Positions 53,450 to 61,534 of a stretch of 64,000 bases of DNA are shown here, piece by piece. This DNA comes from Lachnospiraceae bacterium. Lineage in GTDB: Bacteria; Bacillota; Clostridia; Lachnospirales; Lachnospiraceae. Each line of letters begins with the position of its first letter. Position 1 is the stretch's first letter. Both the position numbers and the translations under genes were made by a program. The notes beneath the pieces are model-generated. The model saw only the letters and a list, made by a program, of their open reading frames with translations, searched no databases and had not been told where the DNA came from. The stretch is from assembly GCA_910575555.1 (NCBI GenBank), contig CAJTFX010000011.1:89886-153885 (forward strand), written 5' to 3'.

Positions 53450-54250
53450 ATGCTGATGGCAGTTGACGGTCCGTATGCGCTGATGGTGCAGCCGGACGAC
53501 ATTTTAATCTCTCCCCGTGAGGTAGACGGGCATTTTGGGACAATGGCCTGCTTCCACCCCCGCTATGCGCTGGGTGACAGCCACAATTACATGGATAAAG
53601 ACGATTTCCTGCGGGAGATGTATTTAGATACCGTGGGGCATGATGAAGCGGGCCTGAAACGCTATGAACACATGGTAAACATTGTGAGCAGCCGGTTCCG
53701 GCACGGGCCAAAGACGGAGGAACGGGCGGTTGATGACGCCATGCTGAAGGTGATCTCCGAAAAATACATTACGCTGCCCCTCTATCTGATGGACCACAGC
53801 GGCCTTGCCATGCAGACCGCAAGTTTCAATGACCCCTGGGACAGCGGGCAGGTCGGATGGATTTATGTTTCCAAAGAGGATGCGCTAAAGGAATTTGGCG
53901 GCGAAAAAATGACCGGCGCCGTTCGGAAAAAGGCGGAGGACCTGATGCGCGGCGAAGTGGCAGCTTATGATTCCTACCTGCGGGGCGAGTGCTACGGCTT
54001 TGAGCTTTACAAAAACGGCGAGCTGTCGGATAGCTGCTGGGGATTCATGGGCGGCCTGGAGGATGCCTGTAAGGATATGGCTGAATATCTCCCGGAGGGC
54101 TGCAGGGATATGGTGGCGCATTTAGAGGAACAGGACCACCCGGCCACCATCATTAAGACGCTTCTGAAACATGCGAAAATCCAGGTGGACCAGGCGGTAA
54201 AAGCCTTTGAGCACGCACCCCGCCAGCAGGTGGTCGGGGATGCCCGGTAA
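53450..54250 (+). CDS. ICE-associated protein (polyvalent-type, unknown)
   Basis: A 266-aa protein starting MLMAVDGPYALMVQPDDILI. Typical ICE cargo text includes GHFGTMACFHPRYALGDSHN and LPLYLMDHSGLAMQTASFND. The C-terminal third is helical. I know such proteins only as neighbours of YodL and PcfB proteins; no function is assigned. It lies 6 bp after the YodL gene. Confidence 0.7.
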   Translation: MLMAVDGPYALMVQPDDILISPREVDGHFGTMACFHPRYALGDSHNYMDKDDFLREMYLDTVGHDEAGLKRYEHMVNIVSSRFRHGPKTEERAVDDAMLKVISEKYITLPLYLMDHSGLAMQTASFNDPWDSGQVGWIYVSKEDALKEFGGEKMTGAVRKKAEDLMRGEVAAYDSYLRGECYGFELYKNGELSDSCWGFMGGLEDACKDMAEYLPEGCRDMVAHLEEQDHPATIIKTLLKHAKIQVDQAVKAFEHAPRQQVVGDAR

Positions 54251-54302
54251 GGCAGTTGTTTCCCATTTATAATTACAGATTTTATCAGGAAGGAGGATGC
54301 TT

Positions 54303-54773
54303 ATGCAGGAAGATTTGGAACAGCGGACCGTATCGGTCTCCATCCAGGCGGCGAAGCTGTCCGGGCGGGTGCTGCGCTCCGCGGTTGCCGCCGTGCTCCA
54401 AAAGATGGAGCAGGAACGCACGACCCCGAAAGTCGGCAGGAACAGCATGAAGCGGCTGACCTATAGGGACCCCGGAGCCAATACCATTGAAGTCTCCGGC
54501 AGAATCCGCTCCTTTGAGCGGTACGCCAGGAAACACCAGGTACGCTACCATATTGAAAAAGAGCTGGGGACCGATCCCCCAAAGTGGACGGTCTATTTCA
54601 AAGCGAACCAGGCGGATGCCCTGACAGCGGCCTTTAAGGAATATACCCAGAAAGACCTTGCCCGGAGCACCAGGCCGTCCCTGCTCTCCCAGCTTCATAA
54701 ATTCAAGGAGCTGGCGCAGGCTCTGGGCCGTGACCGGGTAAAGAACAAGGAACACGGAGGGCCGGAACGATGA
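54303..54773 (+). CDS. PcfB family protein
   Basis: A 156-aa protein of the PcfB/DUF3801 family, which in enterococcal pCF10 accompanies the relaxase and coupling protein. Conserved start MQEDLEQRTVSVSIQAAKLS, then LTYRDPGANTIEVSGRIRSF and a helical tail. ATG 54303 sits 6 bp after GGAGG; the ATG at 54297 would be too close to it. It overlaps the virD4 start by 4 bp, the standard PcfB-VirD4 gene pair. Confidence 0.88.
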   Translation: MQEDLEQRTVSVSIQAAKLSGRVLRSAVAAVLQKMEQERTTPKVGRNSMKRLTYRDPGANTIEVSGRIRSFERYARKHQVRYHIEKELGTDPPKWTVYFKANQADALTAAFKEYTQKDLARSTRPSLLSQLHKFKELAQALGRDRVKNKEHGGPER

Positions 54774-55074
54774 AGATAGACACGGATGCCTTAAAAAAGC
54801 AGGTGATCCTCCACCTGCCCTATCTTTTGTTCCTTCTGGTATTTGCGAAGCTGGGCGAGGCGGTGCGCCTTGCCCCCGGAACGGACGCCTCACAGAAACT
54901 CTTAGGGCTTGCCGATGGTTTTACACTTGCCTTTCAGAGCATGTGGCCGGGTGCGGCGATGGACTGGCTTGCTGGTCTCTGCGGTGCCGCCGTAGTGAGG
55001 CTGGCGGTATATGTGAAAGGAAAAAATGCAAAAAAGTACCGCAAAGATGTGGAATACGGCTCTGCACGGTGGGG
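54770..55074 (+). pseudogene. VirD4 coupling protein, N-terminal part (interrupted)
   Basis: The ~100 N-terminal residues of a type IV coupling protein: two membrane segments (LHLPYLLFLLVFAKLGEA and about residues 65-85) and KNAKKYRKDVEYGSARWG, after which the frame runs into unrelated DNA and stops at 55081. The continuation W-G-N-K-T-D-I-A-P-F-M-D-P is found at 60278, after a 5.2-kb insertion. VirD4 normally brings the relaxase-DNA complex to the secretion channel, so this ICE is probably transfer-deficient on its own. Confidence 0.88.
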
Positions 55075-55126
55075 TGCATAATCTTAACTGTAAGCAACAC
55101 CTATATTGACGCAGGAGGGTATGCAC

Positions 55127-56971
55127 ATGAATGATTACAGCAAAATCACAGCCCTTTACTCCCGCCTATCCGTGGGGGACGAGGACAGGGACGGCGGCGA
55201 AAGCAACTCCATACAGAACCAGAAGAAATTTCTGGAAAGCTATGCCAGACAGCTAAAATTAACCAATATCCGGCACTACATTGACGATGACGAAAGCGGC
55301 AGATTTTTTGACCGTTCTGCCTACTCCCGCATGATTGAGGACGTGGAAAACGGCAAAATCGGCGTGTGCATTATGAAAGACATGACCCGCTGGGGGCGCG
55401 ACTATCTCCAAGTGGGAAACGCTATGGAGATTTTCCGCAGAAACAACGTGCGCTTTATCGCGGTAAACAACGGGATAGACAGCGAAAAGCCCGACACGTT
55501 GGAGTTTGCCCCCTTTATCAATATCATGTCAGAGTGGTACGCCCGCGACATCAGCAAGAAAGTAAAAACGGGTATCCGCACAAAGGGGACGAGCGGCAAG
55601 CCAATCGCAACCGAAGCCCCCTACGGATATGTCAAAGACCCCGACAACAAAGATTTTTGGATAATTGATGAAGAAGCAGCCAAAGTTGTCCGCTTGATTT
55701 TCCGCCTGTTTCTGAACGGGAAGAACCGAAACCAGATCGCCGTATATCTGAAAAATGAGCAAATCCCAACGCCCACATTCTATATGAAAGACCGAGGGCG
55801 GGGAACCTGCAAAAATAAGGCGCTTAACGAGGAAAACCGTTGCAAATGGAACAAAGCCACGCTGACCCATATCCTCACGCGGCAGGAGTATTGCGGCGAC
55901 ATTGTAAACTTCAAGACCGCAAAACATTTCCGTGACAAGCGAAACCACTATGTAGACAGAAGCCAGTGGCAGATTACGGAAAATGTGCATGAACCGGTTA
56001 TCGACCGCGCCGACTTTGAGAATGTACAGCGGATTTTGGAAAATGCCCCCGTCAAGCGACCAAACGGGGACGGGGAAATCCACCCTTTGTCGGGCTTGCT
56101 TTTCTGTAAGGACTGCGGCGCAAAAATGCACATACGGATAGATTACAGGAACGGCGGCAAACGGCATATCGCCTATTGCAGTGAGTACCACAAGGGGAAA
56201 GCCAAAAATCCGAAGTGCCATTCCCCGCACATCATGGACGCGGATTTACTCATGCAGACCGTTTCGGACGTGCTGAAAAAAATCGCGGAATACTCTATCA
56301 GCAACCGGGCAGACTTTGAAGCCTTAGTGAAAAAGAGCCTTGCCGTACAGCAGACCGACCAGACAAAGAAACAGCAAAAGCGCGTACCGCAAATCACAAC
56401 GCGGCTTGAACAGATTGAAAAGGTTCTGGATAAGCTGTATGAGGATAACGCCCTCGGCACGATTGAGCAAGACCGTTACGAGCAGATGTCGCGGAAGTAT
56501 TCGGAAGAATATTATAAGCTGAAAGAGGAACTTGCGGAAATTAAGGAGCAATTATCCGCTTTTGAAAACGCGGGAGGGCGGGCGCAAAGGTTTGTGAAGC
56601 TGACAGAACGCTATGCCGACTTTTCCGAACTCACCCCCGCCATTCTCAACGAGTTTATCAGCAAAATCGAAGTGCATGAGCGCGACCAGAAGCGGGCAAG
56701 ATACGCCATACAGCATATCGGGATATACTTCAACCATATCGGTAAATTTGAGAACGAACTGACACAGCTTGCAGAGCCGGCAGAGCAGGAAATCAGACAA
56801 ATGCGGGAGGAAATCGAAGAAGCGAAAAAGGAAAAGAGCCGCGCCTACCACCGGGAATATTCCAGAGCCTACCGCGCTAAAAATAATGAAAAGCAACGGG
56901 AGTATGACCGTATCAAAGCGCGGGAATACAGAGCGAGAAAAAAGGCGCAAGCCGCCGCCACCGCACAGTAA
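55127..56971 (+). CDS. Large serine recombinase (TnpX/TndX-like)
   Basis: A 614-aa site-specific recombinase that excises and inserts the element. Resolvase domain at the N-terminus with the catalytic Ser in ALYSRLSVGDE (about residue 15) and KDMTRWGRDYLQVG; recombinase domain (about 165-290); zinc ribbon (CKDCGAKM and the later CSEYHKGKAKNPKC); long coiled coil; DUF4368-like C-terminus ending in a Lys/Arg/Glu-rich helix. ATG 55127 is 7 bp after AGGAGGG. It lies 50 bp from the left edge. Confidence 0.93.
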   Translation: MNDYSKITALYSRLSVGDEDRDGGESNSIQNQKKFLESYARQLKLTNIRHYIDDDESGRFFDRSAYSRMIEDVENGKIGVCIMKDMTRWGRDYLQVGNAMEIFRRNNVRFIAVNNGIDSEKPDTLEFAPFINIMSEWYARDISKKVKTGIRTKGTSGKPIATEAPYGYVKDPDNKDFWIIDEEAAKVVRLIFRLFLNGKNRNQIAVYLKNEQIPTPTFYMKDRGRGTCKNKALNEENRCKWNKATLTHILTRQEYCGDIVNFKTAKHFRDKRNHYVDRSQWQITENVHEPVIDRADFENVQRILENAPVKRPNGDGEIHPLSGLLFCKDCGAKMHIRIDYRNGGKRHIAYCSEYHKGKAKNPKCHSPHIMDADLLMQTVSDVLKKIAEYSISNRADFEALVKKSLAVQQTDQTKKQQKRVPQITTRLEQIEKVLDKLYEDNALGTIEQDRYEQMSRKYSEEYYKLKEELAEIKEQLSAFENAGGRAQRFVKLTERYADFSELTPAILNEFISKIEVHERDQKRARYAIQHIGIYFNHIGKFENELTQLAEPAEQEIRQMREEIEEAKKEKSRAYHREYSRAYRAKNNEKQREYDRIKAREYRARKKAQAAATAQ

Positions 56972-57050
56972 AACCGAATAACCGACAGCCGAGAGGGATT
57001 TTCCGATTACGGGAAATCCCTTTTCCGCGCCCAAAGAAAGGAGCGACCCA

Positions 57051-57218
57051 TTGACAGAAAAGAACGAAACGCCCGCCCCGCCCCGAAAGCCGGACGGTAT
57101 CATCACGACACACAGGAACGGGCAGACCATTGTTGCGGAGTTGTTTTTCAACCACAGCGGCACAGAAACATTCCGCGACAAGCTGCTGAAAATGATACTA
57201 GCCGATAAGCAGGAATAA
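57051..57218 (+). CDS. Transposon protein TnpW
   Basis: A 55-aa protein, MTEKNETPAPPRKPDGIITT then HRNGQTIVAELFFNHSGTET, of the TnpW family named from Tn4451. Function unknown. The start is TTG, with AAAGGAGCGACCCA before it. It is too short for many gene callers. Confidence 0.85.
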   Translation: MTEKNETPAPPRKPDGIITTHRNGQTIVAELFFNHSGTETFRDKLLKMILADKQE

Positions 57219-57301
57219 AACGGGAAACCGATTGTCTGTAAAAATCCATTCCATTCCTATCCTATCCATTCCACACAAAAATCGAAAGGAGCGATTGACG
57301 C

Positions 57302-57697
57302 ATGGCAAAGACCAAAGCCGAAAAAATCACGAGCATTGAGGAAGAAATCCGACAGCTTGAAAACAGGCGCAGACAGCTTGTGCAGGAGCAAAAGGCGCAG
57401 GAGCGCAAGGACAGGACAAAACGCCTATGCCGCCGCATGGGGCTTTTTGAAAGCCTTGTCCCCGACAGCATACCGCTGACAGAGGAACAATTCAAGACCT
57501 TTCTTGAAAAGACCGTAGCCGCCGACCACGCCCGCCGCATACTGGACGAATTGACCGCCCAGTATGCCCCCACAGCCCCCGCACAGGGCGCGGAAACGGC
57601 GGCACAGGGTAACACGCCGTCCGCCGCCAGAACCACCCATACAGCCCGCGAGGGCGGCGCAGACGCGGACGCGGACGGGGGCGCGGCACAAGGGTAA
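57302..57697 (+). CDS. DUF3847-like mobilization accessory protein
   Basis: A 131-aa protein with an N-terminal coiled coil (KITSIEEEIRQLENRRRQLV) and a middle segment RLCRRMGLFESLVPDSIPLT, the pattern of DUF3847 proteins found just before MobA/MobL relaxases. The last ~40 residues are Ala/Asp/Gly-rich low complexity. Likely binds near oriT; this is inference. AAAGGAGCGATTGACGC precedes the ATG. Confidence 0.8.
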   Translation: MAKTKAEKITSIEEEIRQLENRRRQLVQEQKAQERKDRTKRLCRRMGLFESLVPDSIPLTEEQFKTFLEKTVAADHARRILDELTAQYAPTAPAQGAETAAQGNTPSAARTTHTAREGGADADADGGAAQG

Positions 57698-57702
57698 CGG
57701 CT

Positions 57703-57770
57703 TACGCCCCTACCCTTGCCAAAAAGCAAGGGCGCACTTATATACCACATAAATGTGGTATGTGCGGTCT
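57703..57770. other. Candidate oriT with MOBQ-type nic site
   Basis: Between the DUF3847 and relaxase genes the minus strand reads TAAGTGCGCCCT (plus 57729-57740), identical to the RSF1010 nic-region core. Hairpins flank it: CCCTTGC / GCAAGGG at 57714-57732 and ATACCACAT / ATGTGGTAT just after. Position upstream of a MobA/MobL gene fits oriT. Confidence 0.75.
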
Positions 57771-57842
57771 TGCAGACGGCGTTTTGTGCCTGTCGGCACA
57801 AAAGGAAACGGCGGGAGTTACCCGCAGAAAGGAGCGCGGCGC

Positions 57843-59249
57843 GTGGCAATCTACCATTGCAGTATCAAAGTCATATCCCGCGGCAAGGGCAAGTCCGCTG
57901 TTGCCGCCGCCGCTTACCGGGCGGGGGAAAAAATCACAAATGAGTTTGACGGAATGACCCACGACTACACCCACAAGGGCGGTGTCGTCCACACTGAGAT
58001 TTTATTACCCGACCACGCCCCCGCTGAATATACGGACAGGGCGGTTTTATGGAACGAAGTGGAGAAAATCGAGAAAGCGAAGAACGCCCAACTTGCACGG
58101 GAGATTGAAATTGCCTTGCCCCGCGAACTGACGAGGGAGCAAGGCATTTCCCTTGTCCGCGAGTATGTGGAACGGCATTTTGTGGCGGCGGGAATGTGCG
58201 CCGACGTATGCCTACACGACACAGGCGGCGGCAACCCCCACGCCCATATCATGCTGACAATGCGCCCTTTTGACGAGCGCGGCGAGTGGGGAGCGAAGCA
58301 GAAAAAGGAGTACATTCTTGACAGGGACGGGAATAAAATCTATGACCCCAAAAAGCGGCAGTACAAATGCAAATCCATTCCCGCTACCGACTGGAACGAA
58401 CAGACCAAAGCGGAGGAATGGCGGGCGGCATGGGCGGAACTCTGCAATCAGGCATTGGAGCAGAACGGACACGCGGAGCGCGTAGACCATCGCAGTTATG
58501 AACGGCAGGGGATAGACCAGATACCCACCGTCCATTTAGGCGTTGCCGCTTCCGCTATGGAGAAGCGCGGCATCCGCACCGAGCGCGGCGACCTTAACCG
58601 CGAAATCGAAGTGACTAACCAGAAGTTACGGCAGTTAAAGGCGCGTATCTCCAAACTGCAAAACTGGTTAAAGGAAGAAGCCGAGAACACCGAGCCGCCC
58701 ACCCTTGCCGACTATATTCAAGGCATACTGTCACGCAAGGTACAGACGGGAAAACCGGGATATTCCCAATCCCTCTATAACCTCAAAGACGCGGCAAAAA
58801 TGCTGAACTTCCTGCAAACCAACAACATCATGGATATGACGGGGCTTGATGAAAAATTCAAGTCCATGATAGGGGAACAACTGGATATTCAAGGGAAACT
58901 GAAACCCGTTGAACGGCGGTTAGGCACTCTGAAAAAGCACTTAGAGCAAGCCGACATTTATTTCAAGTGTAAGGGAAAGAAGCCGCTGACCGAAGCCGAG
59001 CAAATCTTATTCACAACAGCGAAAGATTATCTCAAAGGCATAATGAACGGCAAGACCACAATCCCGACAAAGACATGGAAAGAAGAATACACCAAGCTGA
59101 CCGCCGAGAGGAAAACGCTTAATCAGCGGTATCTTGCATTGAAAGAGGAAGTGAAAGAAGCGGAGAAAATCAGAAAGAGTGTTTACAGTATCTTGCGGCA
59201 GGAACAGCGGGAACAACAGCCCCACAGAAAGCAGGATATGGAGCGATAA
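57843..59249 (+). CDS. MobA/MobL family relaxase
   Basis: A 468-aa relaxase that nicks oriT and pilots the strand during mobilization. N-terminus VAIYHCSIKVISRGKGKSAV then AAAAYRAGEKI; metal-binding HxH in GGGNPHAHIMLTM (about residues 125-137), with an earlier His in VVHTEILLPDHAP. The rest is largely coiled coil. The start is GTG 57843 after AAAGGAGCGCGGCGC; the frame upstream crosses oriT and is not coding. It has no coupling protein of its own in this element, so it needs one from a helper ICE. Confidence 0.93.
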   Translation: MAIYHCSIKVISRGKGKSAVAAAAYRAGEKITNEFDGMTHDYTHKGGVVHTEILLPDHAPAEYTDRAVLWNEVEKIEKAKNAQLAREIEIALPRELTREQGISLVREYVERHFVAAGMCADVCLHDTGGGNPHAHIMLTMRPFDERGEWGAKQKKEYILDRDGNKIYDPKKRQYKCKSIPATDWNEQTKAEEWRAAWAELCNQALEQNGHAERVDHRSYERQGIDQIPTVHLGVAASAMEKRGIRTERGDLNREIEVTNQKLRQLKARISKLQNWLKEEAENTEPPTLADYIQGILSRKVQTGKPGYSQSLYNLKDAAKMLNFLQTNNIMDMTGLDEKFKSMIGEQLDIQGKLKPVERRLGTLKKHLEQADIYFKCKGKKPLTEAEQILFTTAKDYLKGIMNGKTTIPTKTWKEEYTKLTAERKTLNQRYLALKEEVKEAEKIRKSVYSILRQEQREQQPHRKQDMER

Positions 59250-59252
59250 CAG

Positions 59253-59297
59253 ACAGGGCGGCGGGATTGTCAATGCTTGCCACCGCTGCCCTGTTTT
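59253..59297 (+). terminator. Terminator after the relaxase gene
   Basis: Twelve-bp stem ACAGGGCGGCGG / CCGCTGCCCTGT (59253-59264 with 59283-59294, one G-U), 18-nt loop, short T-tract. Confidence 0.75.
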
Positions 59298-59326
59298 GGA
59301 CTTTTATTAGACCGATAAACTGGAAT

Positions 59327-59704
59327 TTATCTTCGTACTCCCTCTTCAGTAAACGTTCTTTTTAAGGCGTATTCTGTTGGGAAAATAGCTAATACTAAAA
59401 TCAGACATTGTGTTGTACATAGAATCGCCGCAACCGTTCCAATTATATTCTCTGAACTATGATAAAAAGGAAAATGGATAACAACTGATGGTATCAAAAT
59501 AACCCAACCAATTTTCCGCCATAAGCGGCCACAATGCGCCTGTGCAAATTTCCATGTGTCTATATTTTTCATAGAACGTGCTGTTCGATAACCGATTATT
59601 CCATTGATTTTTTTAGGAGCATGTTTCCACATCATATTACCAGCAATAATCATTGTGATTGGAATAAGTAAATCGCAAACAAATATGAACCACCAAAACC
59701 ACAT
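59327..59704 (-). CDS. SdpI family membrane protein
   Basis: A 125-aa protein with three hydrophobic segments and the SdpI hallmark GYRTARSMKNIDTWKFAQ (about residues 38-55). SdpI of Bacillus subtilis gives immunity to the SdpC toxin; short homologues are widespread and mostly uncharacterised. It is the only cargo-like gene of the mobilizable element and is read against the others. GAGGGAAATAT precedes the ATG. Confidence 0.82.
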   Translation of the reverse strand: MWFWWFIFVCDLLIPITMIIAGNMMWKHAPKKINGIIGYRTARSMKNIDTWKFAQAHCGRLWRKIGWVILIPSVVIHFPFYHSSENIIGTVAAILCTTQCLILVLAIFPTEYALKRTFTEEGVRR

Positions 59705-59812
59705 ATATTTCCCTCACTTTCATAAATCCCAATTTATCGGTTTGTACTGGGGGAAATTATAGCATACCCAATTACGAAAAGCAATCCCCCGTTCTACGTC
59801 CGTTCCGACTAT

Positions 59813-59891
59813 CCAGACCGTCAAGGGACGAGTAGTATTTTTTCGCAAAGAGCGCGAAAAAATCTCCACTCTTAAACCCTTGACCGTCTGG
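59813..59891. repeat. Nested inverted repeat in the right part of the mobilizable element
   Basis: A perfect 15-bp inverted repeat (59813-59827 and 59877-59891, CCAGACCGTCAAGGG arm) encloses a second perfect 9-bp one, TTTTTTCGC / GCGAAAAAA (59838-59862). No gene overlaps it convincingly. It may be a replication, recombination or termination site. Confidence 0.7.
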
Positions 59892-60277
59892 ATTTTTGCC
59901 GTTGCCATTTCGCCGCCGAAAACGGGGAACAGGATAAAAAAATCCTGCCCCTGTTTTCGTCTGCTCCATTCTAACGGCAAAACCGTCTGCACTACTTCGG
60001 CGGCGGGCGGTAGGTTATGCGGTGGCTCTGCCCCCGCGCCCCCGACCTCTCCCAAAGAACAGAATGGAGTGTTACGCAATAGGGCTTGAAAAGGCTTGAT
60101 TTTTAAGGCGTTTCAGACACGAAAACCCACCGGGCAAGGGTTTTATACTACCCACCCGCGAAAACGGCTTCTAAATGTCCACAGGCGCGTTTTGCGCCCT
60201 TTTTCCTGCCCCGTTTCCCACCGCACTAACAAGGGCTTGCGTCAATAACTCAAAAAAGCACTTGACAAAACGCTTCA
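59892..60277. other. Non-coding right end of the mobilizable element
   Basis: About 385 bp with no supported gene. It holds a hairpin GGCGC-GTTTT-GCGCC with T-tract at 60184-60205. The right end of the element at 60282 is defined by the resumption of the VirD4 frame. Confidence 0.6.
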
Positions 60278-60770
60278 TGGGGGAACAAAACAGACATTGC
60301 CCCTTTTATGGACCCGAAACCGGAAAACAACATTATCCTGACGCAGACCGAGGGGCTTATGATGTCCGGCAGGCCGAAGAATCCGGCCCATGCCCGCAAT
60401 AAAAATGTGCTGGTAGTCGGCGGTTCCGGCTCCGGCAAGACGAGATTTTTTATAAAACCCAACCTCATGCAGCTCCATAGTTCGTATGTCGTCACCGATC
60501 CGAAAGGTACGGTCCTGATCGAAGTGGGAAAGCTGCTAAGCCGCGGCACGCCGAAACTGGACAAGGATGGAAAACCGGTCAAGGGAAAGAATGGAAAAAC
60601 CGTGTATGAGCCTTATAAGATTAAGGTATTCAATACGATCAATTTTTCAAAAAGTATGCACTACAACCCTTTTGCCTACATTCACAATGAGAAAGACATT
60701 CTGAAACTGGTAACGGTGCTGATTGCAAACACCAAAGGGGAAGGAAAATCCGGCGACGATTTTTGGGTCA
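60278..60770 (+). pseudogene. VirD4 coupling protein, middle part
   Basis: Continuation of the 54770 gene: WGNKTDIAPFMDPKPENNII, the Walker A site VVGGSGSGKTRFFIKPNLM, a Lys-rich insert (DKDGKPVKGKNGKTVYEPYK) and IANTKGEGKSGDDFWV. The coding sequence breaks at 60770 where a group II intron begins. There is no start codon of its own that would yield a complete protein. Confidence 0.88.
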
Positions 60771-61534
60771 GTGCGACACGTTCGCATACAAACACTATTC
60801 CACAGGGAGCAAAACTCTGTGGGCGTTAAGACCGAGTAGTGCTAAAAATGCGGGGCTTTTGAGATAATCAAAAGCAACAACTGATACTGCGATAGGTGGA
60901 ATGAAGGGGTAACGCCCTGAAACGCCTACCCTGAAGCTACGGCTGGCGTTGGCTGGAAACGGCCAGGGTCAGAAGCCCGTTAAAGACGGCTGACTGCGTT
61001 CGCTCTGCGCGTGGTGAACATTGGAAACAGCGGCAGGTGCAAAGCAAGCCAGAGGTGGCTGTGAGCGTTAGGCCGGGGGTCTATAAAATGCCTATGGCGA
61101 GAATGCCCGAAAGGGCAGGCCAATCTGCGATAGTACGGGTCTAAAAGAAAAATGGGGCTAATCCCCCATTCCTGAAAGGGAGCCAGTGTGGAAGAGTAAA
61201 AATTCCCCCTCTGAAATTCCATGCGTCGTTACAGGCGGCGGCAAGCTGGCAGGTCCATAGTAGAAACCTAAGGGCATCTGGACAGATAGCAGTATCGGAA
61301 CGTGGTGAAAGCCTATCGCGTATACCATGGGCCAACATGGTATATAGGCTGTCGAATCATATAAGCAGTCGAAGCGGTGGGTAAAGTAGTGGCGACAGCG
61401 ATGATGTTCCCTGTAATGGGGAACGGAGTGACAGCCACGAGTCAACAGCAAGGCAAAACACTAATCACAAGTGAGCAGTAGGATTTCGGGTACGACCAAA
61501 AGGTCAATCTTCCCTCAAAGGAGTTGATGCCTAT

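Larger units (their letters stand above)
55075..60282. mobile_element. Tn4451-like integrative mobilizable element inside virD4
   Basis: A 5.2-kb unit carrying a large serine recombinase, TnpW, DUF3847, an oriT and a MobA/MobL relaxase, plus an SdpI gene. TGGGG occurs at both edges (55070-55074 and 60278-60282). Deleting the unit restores R-W-G-N-K-T-D-I in the VirD4 frame. TnpX-type recombinases recombine at a 2-bp core; GG within TGGGG is the likely one. Coding style and base composition differ from the ICE around it. Confidence 0.85.

Noticed and set aside
59720..60079. 119-codon frame on the minus strand in the mobilizable element
   Set aside because: It runs through the nested inverted repeats, lacks an RBS and shows no family sequence.
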